Below, piece by piece: positions 26,271 to 32,530 of a stretch of DNA of 36,704 nucleotides. Source of the stretch: Bacillota bacterium. GTDB taxonomy: Bacteria > Bacillota > UBA4882 > UBA8346. How positions within the stretch are numbered: position 1 is the stretch's first letter; the number at the start of each line of letters is the position of its first letter. Under the pieces are notes generated by a model, which did no database searches, was not told the origin of the DNA, and saw only the letters and a list, made by a program, of their open reading frames with translations. A program made the position numbers and the translations under genes. The stretch lies in the NCBI GenBank assembly GCA_023400055.1, contig JAEXFN010000025.1, positions 1 to 36,704 on the forward strand. The letters are read 5' to 3'.

Positions 26271-26282
26271 GTAATTAATTAC
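26271..26282. promoter_or_regulatory. candidate TetR operator
   Basis: Perfect 12-bp palindrome GTAATTAATTAC immediately downstream of the tetR -10 box, embedded in a longer imperfect dyad (GTTATGTAA ... TTACATTGTAAC). Its position over the expected transcription start fits autorepression by the TetR protein; binding is inferred. Confidence 0.5.
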
Positions 26283-26286
26283 TTAC

Positions 26287-26316
26287 ATTGTAACTCAATA
26301 AAGCCTACTTTATCAA
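26287..26316 (-). promoter_or_regulatory. candidate sigma-A promoter of the tetR-paaK unit
   Basis: Minus strand TTGATA (26311-26316), 18-base spacer, TACAAT (26287-26292): five of six matches in each box. It lies about 60 bp upstream of the TetR start codon, with the palindromic operator directly after it. Confidence 0.6.
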
Positions 26317-26374
26317 TGGAAAATTTATCCTCTTCAATGTGTTTTTTCGGCGACGCTTCAATTTTCACGTATAA

Positions 26375-26406
26375 AGCAAGGGATCGGCCCCGGCCGATCC
26401 CTTGCT
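26375..26406 (-). terminator. strong hairpin downstream of the small secreted protein gene
   Basis: Perfect 15-bp inverted repeat (26375-26389 with 26392-26406) with only a 2-base loop, 41 bases after the stop codon of the small secreted protein gene. On the minus strand it is followed by TTATACG rather than a long T run. It separates that gene from the tetR promoter. Confidence 0.65.
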
Positions 26407-26447
26407 CCGACAATGCGCGATAATTCTTTCAAAACCGCCGTCCCATC

Positions 26448-26810
26448 TCAGTCGAAATCGGCCCAGGCTTTTTGGCCGTCATAATGCAGGGTAAGCTTGG
26501 AGATCTCTTTCAAGTTGATCTTTTCCCAAGTAATGCTGTTGCCGTCTCCATCCCGGATCAGCAGATCCCAGTATCTCTCGCTTCCGCTATCGAAGCTAAT
26601 GGCCAGCTCATCTCCGTCGGCGAGGACATCCTGGCCCAAAACGTCCTCCTCCCAATCCTGGGAGCCGCTGGGGGCGATATAAAGTTCGTGAATATCCACG
26701 CCGGTCCGGTTGACCAAACGGAAATCCTGGCTGCCCGCCAAGGCGAATGACGCCCCACCCAGCAGCATCAAGGCCGTGACTGTCAGGAGCAAAGCAATTT
26801 TCCGTAGCAT
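26448..26810 (-). CDS. small secreted protein of unknown function
   Basis: A 120-residue product with a classic N-terminal signal peptide (MLRKIALLLTVTALMLLGG, cleavage probably after ALA near residue 26). The mature domain is acidic and beta-rich: DFRLVNRTGVDIHELYIAPS, then WEEDVLGQDVLADGDELAISF and YWDLLIRDGDGNSITWEKIN. I recognise similar small secreted proteins in many bacteria but know no function. ATG at 26808-26810 is preceded by AGGGGG; a TTG one codon upstream is also open. It is followed by a 15-bp hairpin. Confidence 0.8.
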   Translation of the reverse strand: MLRKIALLLTVTALMLLGGASFALAGSQDFRLVNRTGVDIHELYIAPSGSQDWEEDVLGQDVLADGDELAISFDSGSERYWDLLIRDGDGNSITWEKINLKEISKLTLHYDGQKAWADFD

Positions 26811-26887
26811 CAAACATCCCCCTCTGTTTTTATGACGGTATCCCTCCGCTAGCGCTCAGTACCCCAAATTTGGCCTTTGGAGCAAGC

Positions 26888-27004
26888 TTATTTGGCTTTG
26901 CTTTTGGATACCAATCCGGTGCCGCCCTGCGGCGGCTTGATCGTAGCCTGGCTATTCGCCTTGGGCTGATAGCCTTTGATCACTTTTTTCGAACCACCGG
27001 TCAT
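26888..27004 (-). CDS. 38-residue protein with GYQP-x9-PPQGGTG tail motif
   Basis: Short unlisted reading frame, MTGGSKKVIKGYQPKANS onward, 38 residues, basic and without hydrophobic segments. Residues 11-14 (GYQP) and 24-31 (PPQGGTGL) are separated by nine residues. The same arrangement, GYRP, nine residues, PPLGGSGV, ends the neighbouring membrane protein (residues 225-228 and 238-245 of the gene at 27157-27921). GGAG lies 11 bases upstream of the ATG (8 upstream of an adjoining in-frame TTG), and an in-frame TGA blocks further extension. The shared motif is the main reason to call it a gene. The remaining sequence between the genes on either side (26811-27156) shows nothing else. Confidence 0.6.
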   Translation of the reverse strand: MTGGSKKVIKGYQPKANSQATIKPPQGGTGLVSKSKAK

Positions 27005-27156
27005 CAAGATTCACACTCCGCCTGGATGCAACGGCATTGCGACGCCCGATTTGCGGAAAGGGGCTCAAAAGTTCCTCATGGACCGCCAATTCCGTCCGCC
27101 GCGAAGCCGTTGCCCAAAAATAATGCTTACGAGTGAATTCTTGACCGGTTTGAGGA

Positions 27157-27921
27157 TCAGTATACCTCCGGGCCGTCTTTTTTATGGACGCCGCTCCCGC
27201 CCAACGGCGGCGCCAGCCGATCCGGATCGATCGCCGCGGGTCGGTAGCCCCGGTCGTTGGGCTCAGGGACGCGCCGCGGCTCCTCGCTCCAGGCCGCCGC
27301 CGTTTCCTCCGCCGCCGTCGGCAGCCCCAGCTCCTGAATATCGAAAAACTCCATCAGCTCGATGTTCGCCTTGGGGATCCAGGCCCCTTTGCTCTGGGAG
27401 ATCCGCTCCAAAAACTGGCCGGTTTCGCTGATCTTCCAGACCTCCGAAATATAAATGTCCTGATTGTAAGGGAAATTGGCCGAGAAAGAACCGACGCCAT
27501 AGAGCCCGCCGATCAGATCGCCGCTCTTCAGCCGAATCAAGATCCAGCAGGCTTTGCGCTGGCTAAAGAAGTAATCCCAGGCGGTCGGGATCAGCTCGAC
27601 GATCTTCCCCACGAAAAAGTTCAGCTTCAAAAGGGCGTTCAGTAATATCGCCCAGACGATCGGCAGAATAAAGAGGATTCCGAAGTGAATGAGGTAATAC
27701 CAGAAGCGTTGCCGGCGGTAGAAATCCGCCGAGTTGATCAGGAAAAACACCCAAAATGTCAGCGCAAAGTTGATGCAGCTGAATCCGACGGCTTCAAAGA
27801 GCGCCCCCTGCCAATTGCGCTTCTCGCCGGGCACCAGCAGATCGAAGACTTTCAAGGAGATAAATCCGGGCACGAAAAAGATCAATAACAGCGGAATCTT
27901 ATCCAGGCTCAAACTGTCCAC
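27157..27921 (-). CDS. DUF6338-like membrane protein with C-terminal GYRP...PPLGGSG tail
   Basis: A 254-residue protein with three N-terminal membrane helices (about 9-27, 42-66 and 74-101) and a cytoplasmic C-terminal domain with WILIRLKSGDLIGGLYGVGS and a DIYISEVW segment, then IELMEFFDIQEL. From memory it resembles the DUF6338 family of unknown function. After a disordered Glu/Ala/Arg-rich linker it ends GYRP-x9-PPLGGSGVHKK, the tail shared with the 38-residue gene downstream. Start is GTG with GGGGTGAT upstream. The gene is not part of the glycyl-radical operon, which is closed by a terminator. Confidence 0.75.
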   Translation of the reverse strand: MDSLSLDKIPLLLIFFVPGFISLKVFDLLVPGEKRNWQGALFEAVGFSCINFALTFWVFFLINSADFYRRQRFWYYLIHFGILFILPIVWAILLNALLKLNFFVGKIVELIPTAWDYFFSQRKACWILIRLKSGDLIGGLYGVGSFSANFPYNQDIYISEVWKISETGQFLERISQSKGAWIPKANIELMEFFDIQELGLPTAAEETAAAWSEEPRRVPEPNDRGYRPAAIDPDRLAPPLGGSGVHKKDGPEVY

Positions 27922-27975
27922 GGCCGATCACCCCATGGATCGATATCGAAAATTTCCATCCTATTCCAGCGGTAT

Positions 27976-28018
27976 CACAAAAGGAAGATCTTTATTCACA
28001 AAAGATCTTCCTTTTGTG
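27976..28018. repeat. 18-bp perfect hairpin in front of the DUF6338-like gene
   Basis: Perfect inverted repeat CACAAAAGGAAGATCTTT (27976-27993) with 28001-28018 and a 7-base loop. It lies 55 bp upstream of the DUF6338-like start codon and 184 bp after the radical-enzyme stop. A TATAAT sequence on the minus strand at 28118-28123 (no good -35 seen) could start a transcript that would carry this hairpin in its leader. It could be a back-up terminator, a leader regulatory hairpin or a protein-binding site. Confidence 0.75.
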
Positions 28019-28166
28019 GATAAGTGAGTTCCGCGAACCCTCCGAGCTGAAACCGGAACGCCTCCGCCGCCGTCTTTACGGTCGTAATTCCATGGCCGTA
28101 AATCCCGGATGCTTCTCATTATATATTCCAAAATTTTGTTAATAATCCTGCTTCAACCATGGATAT

Positions 28167-28223
28167 TTTTAAAAGGACCGGATCGCCCGAAAGCCCTCGG
28201 CTCAACTCTCGATGATCCGGTCC
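28167..28223 (-). terminator. intrinsic terminator overlapping the end of the glycyl radical enzyme gene
   Basis: Perfect 10-bp stem GGACCGGATC (28175-28184) with 28214-28223; an inner CCGA/TCGG pairing shortens the loop. On the minus strand the stem is followed by TTTTAAAAAT. The 5' arm encodes the last residues of the enzyme and its stop codon lies in the loop. Confidence 0.8.
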
Positions 28224-30397
28224 ACCACCAGTTGCCGGAAATCCGGCGACAACATGGCGAAGTAGGCGGTGAATCCGGTCACCCGCACCACCAGATCGGG
28301 ATACCGGGACGGGTTGCGATGGGCCGCCAGAATCTTGGCCTTGTCGATGATATTGATGTTCAACAGGGTCGCGCCGTTATCGAAGCTGGCCCGGATCAGC
28401 GCGGCGATCTTTTGGACCGACTCCGCGTCCCCGGCTAGCTTCGGATCGAGCTCAAGCTGGATCGGCGCGGTATTGCCGTAAGCGGGCTGAATCGCGGCCA
28501 CGGTGTTGGCCAGCGCGGTGACGGCCCCGTCTTTTCTGAAGCCCGGCAGGGGGTTGGCGCCATGATTGATCGGCTCCCCGGCGCGCCGGCCGTTGGGCGT
28601 GGCGCCGACCGCTTTCCCGAAATCGATGGTGTTGGCCCAGGAAAACCAGCCGGGAATGAAATTATACGGATAGTGTTCATTCTGCTCCCGGACCAGCTCG
28701 GTAAAGAGGGCCGAGATTCGTTGGCCCCAGGCATCGCCCGCCGAATCCCCCTCCCCGTAACGGGGCGCGCGTTGCATCATCCGCCGGATGTACTCGCCCT
28801 CGACCCCCGCGTAATCCGACCGCAATTGTTCGGCCAATGCGGACCAAGTGATCTTGGCCTCTTTCTCGATCCGCGTCTCCAGCGCGGCGAAGGAATCGGC
28901 CACCACCGCGATGCCGGCCCCGTCGATCGCCATATTATAGAACTGCGCGCCGCCGGCCGCCACATCCAGCCCCTTCTCCACCGGCCCGTGCGAGAGTAGA
29001 TTCAGCATGAGCTCCGGTTCGTTATCGGCCTGGTGTTCCAGGTGAAAGGCGATCCCCCGCGCGGTGGCCTCCACTGCCAGCCGCAGGTGTTTCGCAAAAA
29101 GTTCCCACAACTTCGCCACCGTGGGCGCGGCTACCGTCGCCAGCAGTTCCTGGAAGGCTACCTCGAAGACTTTGGCGGTGTTCACTTTCACCAGGTCATT
29201 CATGGTGTATTCCAGGCCGGGCAGGGACATCCAGTTGCAGCCGACCGCGATCCGCTGCCGGGCCAGTTCCGCCGGGAAACCGCAGCGGGTGAACCCTTCC
29301 ACCAGCGCCTTGTCCCCCGAATAGCGCGGCCAGCCGTTCTTATTGGTGAAAAGGTATTCGACCGATTTCAGGAAGAACTGCGGGTCGAGCCCGTCGTGCA
29401 CCCGGATCGTCAGATTGCAGGAGGTATTGATCTGATTGGCCGCTTCCAGGATCAGATACGAGATGCGGCTGGTCAGATCGCGGCCGTCCGGGTCGGGCCC
29501 CCCCAACTGGTAATAGTGGGTCTCGTTCAGCAGCAGGCAGGCCAGGTAGAAGCGAGCCGTGTCATCGTCAATCGAGCCAGCGGCCAAGTCCCGGGTATAG
29601 TAGGATCGCAGCAGTTCGTCCAGTTGCCCGCCGGCCCCGTCCCGGTTATAGGTGCGGCTGGCCATGTTGAACCAGCAGAGCCACTGGCAGGCTTCGCGCA
29701 AGGTACGCGGCGGCTTTTCAACCAGCCATTCGTTGACCTGGTACATCTCCAGCAGGTTCTTTTGCAGTTGGGGATGGCGTTCGATGGTTGCCAACTCCCG
29801 AATCGCCTGGTTGGTGCGGCGGATCCAGGTCTGCACCGCCCGGATCGTCTGCCGCTCCGCCTCATAAAACGGCTGATGCTCCGGCCCGTGCAACGCCTGA
29901 TAATGGTCGATCTTCTCCAAGAGCCCACCCCAGCCGAGTTCCAGCCCGATCCGGTAGTCCGGCGCGAAATGGGCATCGGACCCGATGCCGCAGATGATAT
30001 TGTATTTTTCAAAGGCCGGTTTCAAGTGGGAATAGTCGAATTCGGGCGGCCAGATCGACCCTTTTAGCCGCGACAGGAAGAAAATCCATTTGCCGGAGAA
30101 AGCGTCCAGCGGATCGACGTAAATGGGATGCTTGCTCAACAGATCGGCGAAGTTCTCCGCCCAGCCCCGGTAACCGTAGAAGGAGCCGTCGGGATGGTTG
30201 GGAAGGATCGACCACCGGAAATCCGCCGGAGCCACGATCCGGCCGTAATCATCCTCATTCAGGCCGCCCTCGAGCCGTACCTTCTCCTCGGTCTGGGCGA
30301 TCTTCCGCTCCCGCAGGATGGCGATGCGCTCGGCGTAGCTCAACTCCCGTTCCGCCGGAATTTGATTGAGGTAGTTTTTGATAATAAAATCCTTCAT
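28202..30397 (-). CDS. glycyl radical enzyme of unknown substrate (PFL-like)
   Basis: Oxygen-sensitive radical enzyme of the pyruvate formate-lyase superfamily. The 731-residue product has the PFL-type barrel, the glycyl radical site VRVTGFTAYF with Gly708 near the C-terminus, and the thiyl radical Cys387 in AVGCNWMSLPG. The diol-dehydratase and choline-lyase type enzymes have GCVE here, and PFL has CC; this one has GCNW, lacking the acid/base Glu, so none of the known substrates can be assigned. ATG at 30395-30397 has AAGGAGAAAC upstream; a longer reading frame runs antisense-like into the activase and is rejected. It follows the activase by 28 bp and the sugar transporter genes, which suggests a sugar- or polyol-derived substrate. 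Confidence 0.9.
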   Translation of the reverse strand: MKDFIIKNYLNQIPAERELSYAERIAILRERKIAQTEEKVRLEGGLNEDDYGRIVAPADFRWSILPNHPDGSFYGYRGWAENFADLLSKHPIYVDPLDAFSGKWIFFLSRLKGSIWPPEFDYSHLKPAFEKYNIICGIGSDAHFAPDYRIGLELGWGGLLEKIDHYQALHGPEHQPFYEAERQTIRAVQTWIRRTNQAIRELATIERHPQLQKNLLEMYQVNEWLVEKPPRTLREACQWLCWFNMASRTYNRDGAGGQLDELLRSYYTRDLAAGSIDDDTARFYLACLLLNETHYYQLGGPDPDGRDLTSRISYLILEAANQINTSCNLTIRVHDGLDPQFFLKSVEYLFTNKNGWPRYSGDKALVEGFTRCGFPAELARQRIAVGCNWMSLPGLEYTMNDLVKVNTAKVFEVAFQELLATVAAPTVAKLWELFAKHLRLAVEATARGIAFHLEHQADNEPELMLNLLSHGPVEKGLDVAAGGAQFYNMAIDGAGIAVVADSFAALETRIEKEAKITWSALAEQLRSDYAGVEGEYIRRMMQRAPRYGEGDSAGDAWGQRISALFTELVREQNEHYPYNFIPGWFSWANTIDFGKAVGATPNGRRAGEPINHGANPLPGFRKDGAVTALANTVAAIQPAYGNTAPIQLELDPKLAGDAESVQKIAALIRASFDNGATLLNINIIDKAKILAAHRNPSRYPDLVVRVTGFTAYFAMLSPDFRQLVVDRIIES

Positions 30398-30425
30398 CAC
30401 CGTTTCTCCTTCATTAAAGATACCG

Positions 30426-31331
30426 TCAGCTCCGCTTGACCCGGATCCCATGACCTGCCGCCGTTTGCGCCAAACGTTCCATCGTTTCGTCCGGGAGCCA
30501 AGCCGCGCCCCGGAACGGATTCTCCCGCCCCAACGCCCGGTACTTGCCCTCGCCCAACGGGTTGAACCGCAACAGCTCGTAATATAACAGATTGGGCAGT
30601 CCGGCAATGCATTCCGCAATATCGCCGATGACCGCTTCGGAGTCATTGACGCCGGGAATTACCGGCGTCCGGATGATCAACGGAACCCGAACCTGGGCCA
30701 GGCGCCGCACATTTGCGAGGATCAGGCGGTTATCCGCGCCGATCCAGCGCCGGTGTTCCGCGGCGTCCCAGTGTTTCATATCCAATAGCAACAGATCGGT
30801 CAGGGGCAGCATCGTTTGGAGATCTTCCCAGGCCGCACAGAGATTGGTCTCGATGGCCGTAAGAATACCCTGTTCCCGGCAGAGCCCCAGGATTTCTCGG
30901 GCGAAGTCCTTTTGGACCAGCACCTCGCCGCCGGACAAGGTCACTCCGCCCCCCGAACGTATGTAATAAGTGCGATCCAGTAAAATCTCATGCAACACCG
31001 CCGTAGCGGGGACTTCCCGGCCGGCCAGGACCGCCGCGCCCGGATAGCAGACCGCCGCACAGCGGCCGCAAGCGATGCAACGGTCGCGCTCAAAAAGATG
31101 GCGCCCGTCGACGATCCGCTGCGCGCCGGTCGGACATACCGGGACACAATGGCCACAGCCGAGGCACTGCTCCTCGTAATATAACAACTCCGGTTTCGGG
31201 TTGATTGTCTCCGGATTGTGGCACCAGGCGCAGTTCAGGTTGCAACCTTTGAAGAAAACCGTCGTCCGGATCCCCGGTCCGTCATGGAGCGAAAATCGTT
31301 GAATATCCGTGATGAATCCTTTCAAACCCAA
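30426..31331 (-). CDS. glycyl radical enzyme activase (radical SAM)
   Basis: Radical SAM protein that abstracts hydrogen from the glycine of its partner enzyme to install the radical. The 301-residue product has the CxxxCxxC site GCNLNCAWCHNPE (residues 29-41) followed by an inserted two-cluster ferredoxin domain (CLGCGHCVPVCP and CIACGRCAAVCYPGA, about residues 55-95), typical of activases other than that of PFL itself, and the SGGEVLVQKDF SAM-binding stretch. The likely start is TTG with AGAGG upstream. It lies directly before the radical enzyme gene. Confidence 0.93.
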   Translation of the reverse strand: MGLKGFITDIQRFSLHDGPGIRTTVFFKGCNLNCAWCHNPETINPKPELLYYEEQCLGCGHCVPVCPTGAQRIVDGRHLFERDRCIACGRCAAVCYPGAAVLAGREVPATAVLHEILLDRTYYIRSGGGVTLSGGEVLVQKDFAREILGLCREQGILTAIETNLCAAWEDLQTMLPLTDLLLLDMKHWDAAEHRRWIGADNRLILANVRRLAQVRVPLIIRTPVIPGVNDSEAVIGDIAECIAGLPNLLYYELLRFNPLGEGKYRALGRENPFRGAAWLPDETMERLAQTAAGHGIRVKRS

Positions 31332-31364
31332 AACCTCGCCATCCTCTGAATTTTTGAGGGTTTG

Positions 31365-31392
31365 GCGGAGGGCGAAAAACTTTGCCCTCCGC
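31365..31392 (-). repeat. GC-rich hairpin between binding-protein and activase genes
   Basis: Stem GCGGAGGGC (31365-31373) with GCCCTCCGC (31384-31392), loop of 10, starting 21 bp after the binding-protein stop. There is no T run after it on the minus strand. It may protect the 3' end of the binding-protein message or lower expression of the downstream enzymes. Confidence 0.6.
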
Positions 31393-31412
31393 GTCCAACC
31401 GCGCTAATGAGT

Positions 31413-32366
31413 TTATTTTAAGAACTCTTTCGCATTGCTGCTATCCGCCACTTTTAACGGCGAGAAGACTTTCGCCGGCACCTTTTTGCCGTTTAACAAC
31501 GGGATAATGTATTGCTGAATAACCGCCCGGCCGTGGCCATTGGGCATGAATGCGGTCGTGGCCTTGAACGGGCTGTTGGTGTCCAGCAAAGCCTGGAAGC
31601 TCGCCTCGCCGATGCCGCCCTGTCCGAAGCAGGCGACTTTGGCGGACATCCCCCGGGCTTCCACCGCCGACGCGGCGCCGAGGGTAATGTCGTCATTGAT
31701 GCCAAACATGATATTGACGTCCGGGTGAGCGGTCAAAATATCGGCCATCACATTGGCGCCTTTTTCGCGCAGCCCCTCGGCATCCATCACCGGCAGATAG
31801 ACGGCATCCGGCACCGCCTTGGTGAAGGCGGCTTTGAAACCGCTGATCCGCTGGTTGACTTGGGAAGCCACCGCAGCATGGGTCAGGATCGCCACTTTGG
31901 CTTTTTGCCCTTTGAACTTGGTATTAAAATACTTGCCGGCATATTCGCCCATCAATTCTCCGGCCTTGACCTCGTCATGGGTGAGAAAATACGAGCCCTC
32001 GATGTAGACGTCGGAAGAGATGACCGGGATCTTCTTCTTTTTGGCCGCTTCCATGATCGCGCCACCGATCTTCGGATCCGGAGTGCTGACCATCAGCACT
32101 TTCACCCCGCGGCCGATCAAACTCAAGGCGTTCTGCAGACAGGTCTGGCCATCGTTGTTGCTGTCGGCGATCTCCAATTTAATCGGCTGGCGGCTTTCTT
32201 TGATCGCCTGCTTCATCCCTTCGATCTGATTGCCCCAGTATTCGTCCACCATCCGCATCACGGCGTAACCCACCAATGCTTCCTTGGGCGCCGCGACCGT
32301 CACCGATACCATCATCATCACGACCAACAGACCGAGGACTACCTTGACCAAACTTTTGTTTTTCAC
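31413..32366 (-). CDS. sugar ABC transporter substrate-binding protein (ribose type)
   Basis: Periplasmic-binding-protein-like (RbsB/Peripla_BP_4) receptor of an ABC importer. The 317-residue product has an N-terminal signal sequence (about residues 1-25, no lipobox cysteine seen), then the two-lobe fold with GYAVMRMVDEYWGNQIEGMK, DSNNDGQTCLQNALSLIGRG, a VISSDVYIEGSY hinge block, and GINDDITLGAASAVEARG. GTG start with AAGGGAGG upstream. The ligand cannot be told, though the family binds pentoses, hexoses and polyols. Position between the ATPase and the activase suggests that it delivers the radical-enzyme substrate. Confidence 0.9.
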   Translation of the reverse strand: MKNKSLVKVVLGLLVVMMMVSVTVAAPKEALVGYAVMRMVDEYWGNQIEGMKQAIKESRQPIKLEIADSNNDGQTCLQNALSLIGRGVKVLMVSTPDPKIGGAIMEAAKKKKIPVISSDVYIEGSYFLTHDEVKAGELMGEYAGKYFNTKFKGQKAKVAILTHAAVASQVNQRISGFKAAFTKAVPDAVYLPVMDAEGLREKGANVMADILTAHPDVNIMFGINDDITLGAASAVEARGMSAKVACFGQGGIGEASFQALLDTNSPFKATTAFMPNGHGRAVIQQYIIPLLNGKKVPAKVFSPLKVADSSNAKEFLK

Positions 32367-32400
32367 TGGATACTACCTCCCTTTCAAATTTGGCAGTGTT

Positions 32401-32530
32401 AGAAGCCATGCGATAAAGTCTCCTTCTAACCGATTCGGCCTATCAAAGGTTTAAAACCGACTTTATCCCTTGCTTCTCTGAGCTTTTGTGTTCACCCCGG
32501 CCTTCGGACAGGGCGTATCACAACGCTTTT
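32401..32530 (-). repeat. dispersed palindromic repeat element, copy B
   Basis: About 130 bp in the gap between the ABC ATPase and binding-protein genes, in inverted orientation to the copy at 20531-20657. Bases 32458-32494 are identical (37 bases) to the reverse complement of copy A, and the terminal inverted repeat is kept: 32401-32420 (AGAAGCCATGCGATAAAGTC) pairs with 32459-32477. The outer bases of the two copies differ more than the arms do. Its left end abuts the binding-protein leader; its right end reaches the stop of the ATPase gene. Confidence 0.85.

Noticed and set aside
30398..30646. N-terminal extension of the glycyl radical enzyme
   Set aside because: It overlaps the activase in another frame and is rich in Arg/Ser/Trp; AAGGAGAAAC precedes the ATG at 30395-30397.
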